Source: Marinifilaceae bacterium (GTDB taxonomy: Bacteria > Bacteroidota > Bacteroidia > Bacteroidales > Marinifilaceae). From it: a stretch of DNA of 64,000 nucleotides. The stretch spans positions 1 to 64,000 of the forward strand of contig JAGBFU010000082.1 of the NCBI GenBank assembly GCA_017936285.1, given 5' to 3'. Numbering within the stretch: position 1 is the first letter of the stretch; every line of letters begins with the position of its first letter. This document shows, in pieces, positions 29,643 to 37,375 of the stretch. Made by a program: the position numbers and the translations under genes. Below the pieces are notes generated by a model. That model ran no database searches, had not been told where the DNA came from, and saw nothing but the letters and a program-made list of their open reading frames with translations.

Positions 29643-29683
29643 CTCTTGTACGTCTTTTACACATTTCCCTTGTACGTTTTTAC
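29637..29683 (+). repeat. Near-perfect 24-bp tandem repeat
   Basis: Two units of the form ACATTTCYCTTGTACGTYTT(T)TAC, starting at 29637 and 29661, begin at the right edge of the 54-bp repeat and open the noncoding region. Confidence 0.7.
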
Positions 29684-29702
29684 AACATTTCTAATGAAGC
29701 AA

Positions 29703-30101
29703 TGTAGTAAACCCCACTATAATAAACATTTGTTTCTTAAATATTGAGAGTAAAGCAAAGTTCCTCCCCCGCACCCCCAGATAAGGAATTACCTTTGGCC
29801 CTGGAAATAGTGCCGCGCCGAGGTGCGAAGAGTAAATTTACGCGCGTGCGATATATAGTTTTCGCTTACTCTCTTTACTCACTTTACTACATTTTACCTA
29901 TATTATTAATTATTAATACTTTAGAAGAATGAAAAGAGAGTAAATCGTGTAGTAAAGTGTAGTAAAGTGTAGTAAAGATTTTTGCCTTTACTCACTTTAC
30001 CACACACATATTCACCTATTACACCCCAAAATGCAATTATATGTATTTGATTTACTGATAGTTAATAAAATTTGTAGTAAAGAGAGTAAAGTGAGTAAAG
30101 A
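29703..30101. other. Iteron-like noncoding region, candidate replication origin
   Basis: The 620-base gap 29591-30210 has no convincing gene. It contains clusters of a GTAAAG/CTTTAC unit: inverted at 29864-29899 and 29985-30003, direct at 29935-29978 (three TAGTAAAG units 10 bases apart) and at 30073-30101 (three units about 9 bases apart). The first and last clusters are inverted versions of each other. A GC-rich patch (29764-29830) sits among AT-rich stretches. A 21-bp sequence at 29718-29738 recurs at 57249-57269. Position next to the primase-helicase suggests an origin; a regulatory or partition site is also possible. Confidence 0.6.
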
Positions 30102-30153
30102 TTTTTCACACATATATCATATTAAATCAATAAATTTTTCTCCCCATTATTAC

Positions 30154-30183
30154 TTGCGTTATCCTTGTTATTTTGTACATTTG
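30154..30183 (+). promoter_or_regulatory. Host-type promoter for the gene at 30211
   Basis: TTG (30154-30156), exactly 19 bp, then TACATTTG (30176-30183), 27 bases before the start codon. Confidence 0.75.
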
Positions 30184-30210
30184 CTTAATATTCTGTAAAT
30201 TACACAACAA

Positions 30211-30705
30211 ATGCAAGACATTACCATTTACCTCGACTTAGAACCACACCTTGAAGACTTCCTGATTCATGAATTCGGAGTTGACAACCAAGGCAGGATA
30301 AAACTCTCACGTCGCACCGACTTCGGCAGAATGATCTATGCCAACATAGAGAGCTGCGACTATCGTCCAACCAGGATTGGCATGAACAATCCTGTAAGAT
30401 TGACTATCCCTAACACCGAGGACAACCACTACATCCTTGAGTATCGATACCTCCACTTCACTAATTTTGCCACCCGAAAAATCAATGACTACCTGGTGGC
30501 GGAATTTCGCCAAAGAATGCGTTTGATTTTTGAGCGAGGCTACCGGCTTAAATTCTCACAGAAGGAGATAATAGAAGCAATTCTGCAAGACTACAACATC
30601 CGCAAATGTGCAATTACATACGAGGCCATCAAGAAATCAGACTACAGATTTCAGAAAAAACTACGCAAAAACATAGCGAACACACTCCATAATGTTAATA
30701 ATTAA
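30211..30705 (+). CDS. Hypothetical phage protein, possible regulator
   Basis: 164 residues, no recognised domain. The C-terminal half is basic and helical (FSQKEIIEAILQDYNIRKCA, then YEAIKKSDYRFQKKLRKN) and could hold a DNA-binding helix-turn-helix. It has its own perfect host-type promoter and sits immediately before the late genes, where many phages keep their late activator. That makes it the second candidate for the factor that reads the TGTCCTTT promoters. The evidence is positional only. Confidence 0.6.
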   Translation: MQDITIYLDLEPHLEDFLIHEFGVDNQGRIKLSRRTDFGRMIYANIESCDYRPTRIGMNNPVRLTIPNTEDNHYILEYRYLHFTNFATRKINDYLVAEFRQRMRLIFERGYRLKFSQKEIIEAILQDYNIRKCAITYEAIKKSDYRFQKKLRKNIANTLHNVNN

Positions 30706-30759
30706 AAGGTTACAAGATTTTTAACCTTATTGTCCCACTTACATAGATATTTAACTTAA

Positions 30760-31173
30760 ATGGTAAAACAGATTCTAAACATAGAGGTTTACCCTCTAAA
30801 AAACAGCGATTACGTGGCCTACGCCGGTTCCATGGTTCACTGGAGCCCTACCCCGATATTCTCGGCCGTTCCGTTTACCGCCGGAACAGCAAGCTACGAA
30901 AATCAAACACAGATCAACAGCGGAATAAGTACATACAACATAACGGTAAGTGCCAACATCCTCGCAACCGATAAAAACAGAGCTTCATTGGAGAAGCTTA
31001 CACACAGAGCTCTTATCGCTAAGGTCACATTTAACGACAAGAGCATTGCAATCTTTGGCTCAAAGCATATTCCTGCTCGATTGACATTCACCGAAAAGGT
31101 GGATAAAAGCGGATATTATCAGGTGAAAATAAACTGTAAAACTCCCATTGTTCCGGCAGGAATAATTGGTTAA
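30760..31173 (+). CDS. Hypothetical phage structural-region protein
   Basis: 137 residues, predicted mostly beta, no recognised family. It starts the block that leads into the protease and capsid genes. The repeating ITVSANIL and GYYQVKINCKT strands resemble a small virion or head-completion protein, but this is a guess. Its stop codon lies against the degenerate late promoter at 31174. No good promoter is seen in the 54-base gap before it. Confidence 0.55.
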   Translation: MVKQILNIEVYPLKNSDYVAYAGSMVHWSPTPIFSAVPFTAGTASYENQTQINSGISTYNITVSANILATDKNRASLEKLTHRALIAKVTFNDKSIAIFGSKHIPARLTFTEKVDKSGYYQVKINCKTPIVPAGIIG

Positions 31174-31209
31174 CGTCCTTGAGTTTAAAGGAGATTCGGA
31201 ATAATTTGG
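31174..31209 (+). promoter_or_regulatory. Degenerate copy of the phage late promoter
   Basis: CGTCCTTG (31174-31181), 20 bp, TAATTTGG (31202-31209). It keeps the spacing of the five better copies but has two mismatches in the upstream box and one in the -7 box. It precedes the protease and capsid genes. Confidence 0.4.
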
Positions 31210-31226
31210 AGGTAAAAATATACCTC

Positions 31227-32126
31227 ATGTTCCCACATACACTATCACAAATCATGCGAGGCGTCTGGGCCATTCGACCTGAAGACGCCTTGGCTCAAAA
31301 AGGGATAATTCTTAATATCCTGACAAGTAAAGTAAAAAACGATTACACAACACCCTCTAAGCTCTCGGATGATTGCCCTATCATTCGTTGTTCCGACAAT
31401 GGAGAGTGTGAAGAGAATCGTTTTGACTCTGCTCCAAAAAACTCTGTTGCCGTAATCAGTTTTTACGGTACCATGGTAAAATATGGAGATCTATGTACTT
31501 ACGGAACGGCCGAGATTGCCGATGTAATTAATGAAGCTTCCGACTGTGATCAAATATGTGCCATTGTTTTGAGAATTGATTCCGGAGGAGGGGCAGTCAA
31601 CTCAATTGCCCCTCTCACCTGTGCAATCAACTATGCACAGTCTAAAAACAAACCTGTAATTGCACTATGCGATGTGGCAGCATCGGCAGCATACTGGGTT
31701 GCGGCAGCTTGTGATCACATCATGGCCGAAAATAATATCTCCTCCGAATTCGGCTCCATCGGAGTCATGTGTTCATTTGTCGATGTTCGCCCGGTTCTTG
31801 AGAAGCAGGGGTACAAATTCCACGAAATTTATTCCGACATGTCTCAAGACAAAAATGCCGCATTCCATGCAGCATTAAGAGGAGAGTATGATAAAATCAA
31901 AGAGGAGGATCTAAATCCATTGGCTCTATCATTTAGAGACCATGTCATTAAGCATCGTCCTAATCTTATCGAATCCACTCCAGGAATTCTCAGCGGTAAG
32001 ATGTTCTGGTGCAATGATGCCCTATCAAACGGACTCATCGACTCTATCGGCAATATCGACGATGCCTGTGCCCTGGCCAAAAAAAGAGCCGGAATAATGG
32101 CCGTAAACAATTTACTTAATCAATAA
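31227..32126 (+). CDS. S49-family (SppA-like) prohead protease
   Basis: About 299 residues from ATG 31227 (a TTG at 31179 would add 16). The S49 core is clear: LRIDSGGGAVNSI, then CDVAASAAYWVAAACDHI with the catalytic serine, then FGSIGVM. Phage members cut the capsid scaffold during head maturation, and the capsid gene follows 5 bases later. A GGAGG at 31208-31212 lies 14 bases before the chosen ATG, and the longer start would lie inside the predicted promoter. Confidence 0.85.
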   Translation: MFPHTLSQIMRGVWAIRPEDALAQKGIILNILTSKVKNDYTTPSKLSDDCPIIRCSDNGECEENRFDSAPKNSVAVISFYGTMVKYGDLCTYGTAEIADVINEASDCDQICAIVLRIDSGGGAVNSIAPLTCAINYAQSKNKPVIALCDVAASAAYWVAAACDHIMAENNISSEFGSIGVMCSFVDVRPVLEKQGYKFHEIYSDMSQDKNAAFHAALRGEYDKIKEEDLNPLALSFRDHVIKHRPNLIESTPGILSGKMFWCNDALSNGLIDSIGNIDDACALAKKRAGIMAVNNLLNQ

Positions 32127-32131
32127 TTTCT

Positions 32132-33589
32132 ATGGACAAAAAGAAGTTTACCCAGCTAATGGCAAGTGTTGCTCTCACATTGGGAGTTGCCACATTCAAG
32201 AAGGAGGATGGAACATTCTCGCTTAGTGATGCTCAGCACGAGCAGATTGTAACTATGTTCGGACAAAGCTTTGCCGACGTGTTTAGAAAAAATCTCAGCA
32301 ACTACCGTGAAGACAATTCAACAGTTGCCGAGGAGAAGAAGTTCCTAACTCTTCAGAAGGAGTTCGATGATTACAAGAAAAAGACTGCTGAGCAGATTTC
32401 AGCAGCTGCCGAGCGCGAAAAGAACCTTCAGAACCTTGTTAAACGTCTTTCTGACGAGCCTGAGCGCGATTTCGAGGCCGCAAAACAGAGCGCAGTTCCT
32501 ACTCGTAAAACATTTAAAGCAGATATGACCCTGCTCCACAACAGAGTTATCGAAAACGCTTTGAATGGCGATGGCCTTATGCAACTTGCCGGAGAGACAA
32601 TCAACGCTTCTGAGTTGCAGACAGAGTTTGGCAAGTACATTTCAGATCAAAAGTATGAGATTATCTCTACACTGTTTGGAAAGGTACAGGCTACCCAGTA
32701 TATGACTACCAAAATGACCGAGAAGAGTGAGTGGAGAGCCGTTCAGAGCATCATTACCGACCTGATGCAGAAGTTCACTCCTTACTGGACACCTTCAGGT
32801 AAGGTAGAGTTCCGCCCATTGACCATCGTCAACCGCAAGCACAAAATCAACCTTGCCATCAAACCTGCCGAGATTATGGAGGATGTGATTGCCTACTTGT
32901 ATGACGAGGGTCTTCAGCCAAAGGATATGCCTATCGTAAAGTATATCATTGAGCACTTGGTTAAGCCTAAGTTGGACGAGGAGCGCGACATCATGCTTGC
33001 CACCGATGTTTACGACGAGGAGAAGAACTCGGAGAAGAAAGACGGTGATTCAGGCGATATTGGAGGCTCAATGGATGGTTATGTAACTATCTTACGCAAG
33101 CTCTACGCAGAGGCTGATAGTGGAATGGTTAAGTTGATGGAGGGCGTAACCCTTACTCGCGAAAACATCTACAACGAGTTCGATAAGATATACTCATCTA
33201 TCCCGGTGAAGTATAGAACCAAAAATTTCAACATCCATATCGATCCGGATTTGTTCCGTTTGTACGAGCTTGCACGCGAGGATAAGTTCCCTAACTCTAA
33301 AAACGAGGACGAGAACAAAAAACGCCTTCAGCATACCAATTTCGTATTCGTTCCTATGGACGGCATGACCGGCACAGGTGCCTTCTTCATCACTCCTAAG
33401 GAGAACTTCATACACTTGTTGAGCAAGAACCGCGGATCCTCTAAGATCTGGATGCAGGGCGAGAACTACGATGTCAAGCTCTTCGGAGAGTGGTGGGAGA
33501 GTACCGGATTCGCCATTGCAGAGTTGATTTTCGGATATGCCCCTGCAGCCAATATTGAGGACGAGGAGAACCAGGAGGAAACTGTATAA
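32132..33589 (+). CDS. Major capsid protein (HK97-fold candidate)
   Basis: 485 residues directly after the S49 protease. The first 130 residues include a long charged coiled coil (KFLTLQKEFDDYKKKTAEQI) like the delta domain that scaffolds HK97 heads and is then removed. The rest is alpha/beta, with a late segment GFAIAELIFGYAPAAN. Position, size and strong expression-like codon use support capsid. No cleavage site can be fixed by eye. Confidence 0.75.
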   Translation: MDKKKFTQLMASVALTLGVATFKKEDGTFSLSDAQHEQIVTMFGQSFADVFRKNLSNYREDNSTVAEEKKFLTLQKEFDDYKKKTAEQISAAAEREKNLQNLVKRLSDEPERDFEAAKQSAVPTRKTFKADMTLLHNRVIENALNGDGLMQLAGETINASELQTEFGKYISDQKYEIISTLFGKVQATQYMTTKMTEKSEWRAVQSIITDLMQKFTPYWTPSGKVEFRPLTIVNRKHKINLAIKPAEIMEDVIAYLYDEGLQPKDMPIVKYIIEHLVKPKLDEERDIMLATDVYDEEKNSEKKDGDSGDIGGSMDGYVTILRKLYAEADSGMVKLMEGVTLTRENIYNEFDKIYSSIPVKYRTKNFNIHIDPDLFRLYELAREDKFPNSKNEDENKKRLQHTNFVFVPMDGMTGTGAFFITPKENFIHLLSKNRGSSKIWMQGENYDVKLFGEWWESTGFAIAELIFGYAPAANIEDEENQEETV

Positions 33590-33607
33590 CCTTAAAAATT
33601 TGAGTAT

Positions 33608-34147
33608 ATGACTTACACACCAGTATCTATCCCGAAAACCAACAACGGAGGTAGAACCAAACCAAAAGATGCCGAGATCATCATCGGCCGTTTCAAAGAT
33701 GTAAAATCTTGGCCGGAGCCTGATGCAAAGGGCGTTGTTATTACCGAGGATATTGAGCTCAACACCGGAGCCAATGTAATTACCATCGAGTGCACGGCAT
33801 CGACCATTGCCGTATCGCAGACCACCGAGGGTGATCCAGACAACAAAGGTGTCAAGCAGAAACTTGAGTTCGAGCGTCCGGGTACCGGAGACGTTGACTT
33901 CGAGGAGTTCTGTGAGAACAACGTAAACGAGGATCTGTTTGCGATTGTTCGCTACATCTCCGGCAATGTCAATAAACTCTTTGGTTACAAGGGTAACCCA
34001 TTGCAGATGGTCTCTGAGACTACCGACAATAACGAGGGAGACAAAACCAAAATCACTCTTGAGTCTGTGTTGAGAGGTCGACGAATTGCTATCTATCAGG
34101 GCCAGCTTCCTGCCATCCAGGGTGCTGATGACGACGGAACAGTCTAA
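33608..34147 (+). CDS. Putative major tail (tube) protein
   Basis: 179 residues, predicted all-beta, acidic, in the highly expressed codon style of the capsid gene 18 bases upstream. The order capsid, then this gene, then a terminator suggests an abundant virion protein. A tail-tube or head-decoration protein fits best. No motif distinguishes these. Confidence 0.5.
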   Translation: MTYTPVSIPKTNNGGRTKPKDAEIIIGRFKDVKSWPEPDAKGVVITEDIELNTGANVITIECTASTIAVSQTTEGDPDNKGVKQKLEFERPGTGDVDFEEFCENNVNEDLFAIVRYISGNVNKLFGYKGNPLQMVSETTDNNEGDKTKITLESVLRGRRIAIYQGQLPAIQGADDDGTV

Positions 34148-34169
34148 ACCGTTCCCATGGATAATTAAG

Positions 34170-34194
34170 AAGGGTGTGCCGAAAGCACACCCTT
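34170..34194. terminator. Terminator after the capsid block, probably bidirectional
   Basis: AAGGGTGTGC (34170-34179) pairs with GCACACCCTT (34185-34194) around CGAAA. It also lies 31 bases past the end of the convergent hicB gene. Confidence 0.85.
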
Positions 34195-34225
34195 TACTTT
34201 AAATCCATAATTATTGTCAAATCAA

Positions 34226-34624
34226 CTATAGAGATAAAGTTATCAATTCTTCACCTAAGCCCTGCAGAGCTTTTGTAATTTTATCTGATGCTGCCTGTCT
34301 TGGTTTACTGAAACCATTCGCATAGTTCCATAATTGACGCTGATTAATACCTGTCAATCTTTGTAACCCTGCTAAAGAAAAATATTGAGTATAGTGCATT
34401 AATATTGTTTGAATATCATACTTCCACTCAATTTCAAACTCTCCCTTTAATATTGCAGGTATATCCTCCTCCTTCCATGAAGCTTTCAATGCTTCAATAG
34501 CATTAAACACATCCTTCTTGCAGGCATCGAGCGAATCTCCTGCAGCAAAAATCACATCGCAATTCTCTGAATATGCTCCAAAGCTATCTTTGCTAGCACA
34601 AACTTTAATAATCAACTTCTCCAT
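34226..34624 (-). CDS. hicB: HicB-family antitoxin
   Basis: 132 residues. The N-terminal half has the partial RNase-H-like HicB fold (YSENCDVIFAAGDSLDACKK). The C-terminal half has a helix-turn-helix (LAGLQRLTGINQRQLWNYAN) that would bind the hicAB operator. It follows hicA (34652-34831) on the minus strand, the usual toxin-first order. It is inverted relative to the late genes around it, a typical cargo-gene arrangement. Confidence 0.85.
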   Translation of the reverse strand: MEKLIIKVCASKDSFGAYSENCDVIFAAGDSLDACKKDVFNAIEALKASWKEEDIPAILKGEFEIEWKYDIQTILMHYTQYFSLAGLQRLTGINQRQLWNYANGFSKPRQAASDKITKALQGLGEELITLSL

Positions 34625-34640
34625 ATCTGTATTTTTTTAT

Positions 34641-34666
34641 GTGATGGGTAATTAAATACCCATCAC
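34641..34666 (-). promoter_or_regulatory. Perfect hairpin between hicA and hicB
   Basis: GTGATGGGTA (34641-34650) pairs with TACCCATCAC (34657-34666) around six bases. It covers the hicA stop codon and lies 17 bases before hicB. No T-run follows on the minus strand, so it may control hicB translation or mRNA decay rather than end transcription. Confidence 0.55.
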
Positions 34667-34831
34667 TTTTGCTAACTTCTTTCTTAACGGTTCTGCCATC
34701 TCTTTAGAACCATGGTACGGAACCGGCGGTGATACCACTCCCTCTTTTACGTAAAAGTAGTGGCTACCTGTTGCATGACTAAACAGCCACCCTGCCTTCT
34801 TAATCTTGTTGTGAAACTCTTTATACTTCAT
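34652..34831 (-). CDS. hicA: HicA-family mRNA interferase toxin
   Basis: A 59-residue protein starting MKYKEFHNKIKKAGW. It has the HicA pattern: GSHYFY with the catalytic histidine, then VPYHGSKEMAEPLRKK. HicA cleaves mRNAs on ribosomes or free in the cytoplasm until HicB neutralises it. The length is normal for the family (about 60). Its own promoter (34854-34884) makes the module independent of the phage late promoters. Confidence 0.88.
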   Translation of the reverse strand: MKYKEFHNKIKKAGWLFSHATGSHYFYVKEGVVSPPVPYHGSKEMAEPLRKKLAKVMGI

Positions 34832-34853
34832 ACTCTTTGTTGATTTGACACCA

Positions 34854-34884
34854 CAAAGATAGGTAAAATTACCACTCTTTCCAA
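34854..34884 (-). promoter_or_regulatory. hicAB promoter and likely operator
   Basis: Minus strand TTG (34882-34884), 20 bp, TATCTTTG (34854-34861). The imperfect palindrome GGTAAAATTACC (34862-34873) lies in the spacer, a natural place for HicB to bind. Confidence 0.65.
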
Positions 34885-34939
34885 ATTATAATGGTAAAAA
34901 TCACACTATTTTCTCTTATATCTTTTCTTGTATGCGTTA

Positions 34940-34975
34940 TGTCCTTTAAGGTTGCAAGGCACTTCCATACTTTTA
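34940..34975 (+). promoter_or_regulatory. Phage late promoter 1 (terminase unit)
   Basis: TGTCCTTT (34940-34947), 20 bp, TACTTTTA (34968-34975; one mismatch to TAnnTTTG). It lies 27 bases before the ATG at 35003. Confidence 0.65.
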
Positions 34976-35002
34976 AGTATTAAATCATTAAACCTTATCA
35001 GT

Positions 35003-35794
35003 ATGGCAAAACAAAAGACAAAACGCACGGCTCCGACCACCGAGGAGGCTCCACAGGAGCAAACCGCAAACTTCACTAACATAGAAGAGCGTCCACTTGA
35101 AGAATCATCGGAAAATGGTGAAGATTCAACACAGCATGATGAACAACCACCAATTTCCGGATTTCCTGTAATAATACCTTATCTACCCGGCACTCCTCTT
35201 GAAGCATTGCAAATGGCTGTGCTTGCATGGCACAAATTTTTCCTTGAGCCCCATGACATAATTGTTATCGGTGATATTCCCGAGGGCACCGAACTCGAAG
35301 CAAGGGTTATTCCTTTCTCTGATTATGCAGAGAGCTCACGTCTCTCTACATTGAAGATGATTCTTACATTCGTCTCGGAGTTCCCGGAACTTTCACACTT
35401 CATCCTCTCACCCGCAACAACCTTCTGCTTGCATCCATCGGGAATTGAAGATATTCAACTTCCTAAATGTGCTCTGCAAGACAAAAAGAACATTGTCTTC
35501 GAGACCGGACTGCCCATCTATTTCAGAACGGAGGCTCTTTTGTCATTATTCCACGACCTTTCACAGTCAGAGGATCCTGACTTTATTGGAGGTTACTATA
35601 TGCATTTCTACGCCGGTAGAAAACTATACTTGCTTAACATTGATGGCGATGACTTCCGTGTTCCGATTGGACGCCCAAACCCTAACATTGAGCGCCTACG
35701 TGAACTCGCAGAAAGAAAACTTTGGGCAACTGTCGCACCCGGAGTATGGTCTGTCACCATTCAACAAGAACTCAAGAGTCTTATTGAGAAATGA
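35003..35794 (+). CDS. Hypothetical phage protein with a GT-A-like opening
   Basis: About 263 residues. The frame is open from 34928, but the late promoter at 34940-34975 makes ATG 35003 (MAKQKTKRTAP) the start. After a low-complexity acidic linker, FPVIIPYLPGTPLEALQ and HDIIVIGD resemble the first strands of nucleotide-sugar transferases (GT-A fold). No clear DxD motif is seen, so the match is weak. It is the first gene of the terminase unit and overlaps the next gene by 4 bases. Confidence 0.5.
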   Translation: MAKQKTKRTAPTTEEAPQEQTANFTNIEERPLEESSENGEDSTQHDEQPPISGFPVIIPYLPGTPLEALQMAVLAWHKFFLEPHDIIVIGDIPEGTELEARVIPFSDYAESSRLSTLKMILTFVSEFPELSHFILSPATTFCLHPSGIEDIQLPKCALQDKKNIVFETGLPIYFRTEALLSLFHDLSQSEDPDFIGGYYMHFYAGRKLYLLNIDGDDFRVPIGRPNPNIERLRELAERKLWATVAPGVWSVTIQQELKSLIEK

Positions 35795-36450
35795 GAGAGG
35801 CTATCGAAGATTGGATAAACACTCAGTGCCCTTTAGACAAGGGCATTGAGTTGTATTCTCGCTATGGGAACTCACCTCTCTTCCTTGCTCAAGTTAAAAC
35901 AAATCCGGAAAGATTCAAACATCGCCTCTGGGCATCGCTCTACAATATCTATTTGAAATTATCTGCCGACACTCCAAGTCTGCATCGCGATAAATTCAGA
36001 GCCATATATCCATTCCTAAGCAGGACAAATTGCCCTCACGAACTTAAGATTCTGGCCAACGAGAAGATCTCTACCTACTGGAGAGTATATGATCTTCACA
36101 AGGAACTCTTCTCATGTAATAAGAATAGCGACTGTCTGCGAGTTGCCAAGGAACTTGTGGAGACATGGCTTGAAGATCGACAAATCAAAGAGGAGCTGGA
36201 CTATTATAAAGAGCACAATTCTCCCCTTGAGAAACACAGAATTTGGAATGACTATAAGAAGCTCAAAGGACTAAAGACATTATCCATCCGACAATTATGC
36301 TCTATGGAAAAGTGCCTTCAAAATGCCATTTGGAGGCTGAAGAAACAACTTACAGAAAACAAACAACCACATCTATACCACTCTCGCAAACAGAACCTCT
36401 ATGCCAAAGAAAAAGAACTCGCGCAAATCAGACGAATCCTTGACAGCTAA
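35791..36450 (+). CDS. Hypothetical phage protein, helical
   Basis: 219 residues, mostly helical and basic, with no recognised family. It starts in an ATGA overlap with the previous gene, and its last 50 bases overlap the next gene, which is long even for phage genes. Located between a possible glycosyltransferase and the small-terminase candidate, it may be a packaging accessory protein. Confidence 0.6.
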   Translation: MREAIEDWINTQCPLDKGIELYSRYGNSPLFLAQVKTNPERFKHRLWASLYNIYLKLSADTPSLHRDKFRAIYPFLSRTNCPHELKILANEKISTYWRVYDLHKELFSCNKNSDCLRVAKELVETWLEDRQIKEELDYYKEHNSPLEKHRIWNDYKKLKGLKTLSIRQLCSMEKCLQNAIWRLKKQLTENKQPHLYHSRKQNLYAKEKELAQIRRILDS

Positions 36451-37375
36451 GACTATCGAACTGTCCGAGGAGCAGCTTGCCGCCATTGAGAACCTATCGG
36501 CCTTAGGTAAAAGCAATGAAGAGATTGCCATGTATCTGAATGTCGATGCAGCTCTATTCAATGGTTATGCCCTCGATGAGAATAGCGACATTCACTACCA
36601 TTTGAAACGAGGCATCTTAGTTACCGCTCTGAATGAAGAGATGGCATTTCTTAAGGCTGCACAAGATGGTGACGACAAGGCCGAGAAAACATTATCCGAA
36701 ATTCGTTATCGACGCGATTTCAGGGCTGCCAGCCGACAATTCCTTTACACCGCCGAGTTTGGAGATTATAATATTAATCTGCTTCAGGATTACATTGAAA
36801 CCGGTAACGATGCCATGCTTAAGCCGGGGGAGCGCCTATATTTGGAGATGATGGTAATAATGATGTCCATGCAACGAAAGTACGGTCGTCAGAAAACAAT
36901 GGCAGTTTTTCAGAAACCACCTTTCAATATGCCTTATGCCAAAGTGAGAGATATGTATGAACAGGCAATAAACCTATTCTATATCGATTCTAAGGTGGAA
37001 AAGAAGGCTATGCGCAACCTTAAAGCACAACAGTTAGAGGATGCCGCCGAGATGGTTCGCAGAACCGCCACAACTCCCAAGGATTTCGAGACCTATGCAA
37101 AACTGATAAAGCTATCTGCCGAGATCCGCCAACTCAATCAACCCGAAAAGGATGATATCCCTAAAGGAACATTTGATAAACCAATACGTGTTTACACTCT
37201 GGATCCTGAACGTGTAGGCATTGCCCCTGTCAATAGACAAATATTGGCAGCACAAATCGACAGTATTAAGGGAGCTACCGAAGCAGAAAAACAACGTGTA
37301 CGTGCAGAAGCGGGAGTTGAAGATATTATACCTCTTGAAGATTTAATTAATGACACGACGCAAAATCAACAGTGA
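36401..37375 (+). CDS. Putative small terminase subunit
   Basis: 324 residues. A basic N-terminus (MPKKKNSRKS) is followed by a helix-turn-helix-like segment, LSALGKSNEEIAMYLNVD, as in small terminases that recognise the packaging site. The rest is helical. It overlaps the large terminase gene by 26 bases, which supports a shared function. It is longer than most small terminases, so a fused accessory domain is possible. Confidence 0.6.
   Translation: MPKKKNSRKSDESLTAKTIELSEEQLAAIENLSALGKSNEEIAMYLNVDAALFNGYALDENSDIHYHLKRGILVTALNEEMAFLKAAQDGDDKAEKTLSEIRYRRDFRAASRQFLYTAEFGDYNINLLQDYIETGNDAMLKPGERLYLEMMVIMMSMQRKYGRQKTMAVFQKPPFNMPYAKVRDMYEQAINLFYIDSKVEKKAMRNLKAQQLEDAAEMVRRTATTPKDFETYAKLIKLSAEIRQLNQPEKDDIPKGTFDKPIRVYTLDPERVGIAPVNRQILAAQIDSIKGATEAEKQRVRAEAGVEDIIPLEDLINDTTQNQQ

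Noticed and set aside
29744-29932. A 62-codon frame in the origin-like region
   Set aside because: It starts at TTG, has no promoter or ribosome site, runs across the GC patch and the CTTTAC repeats, and its protein looks like translated repeats.
29637-30101. CRISPR array
   Set aside because: The repeat units are 9-24 bases, without unique spacers of constant length, and no cas genes are nearby.
30731-30760. TGTCCCAC before the gene at 30760 as a late promoter
   Set aside because: The box has mismatches, and 20 bp downstream lies the start codon, not a TAnnTTTG box.
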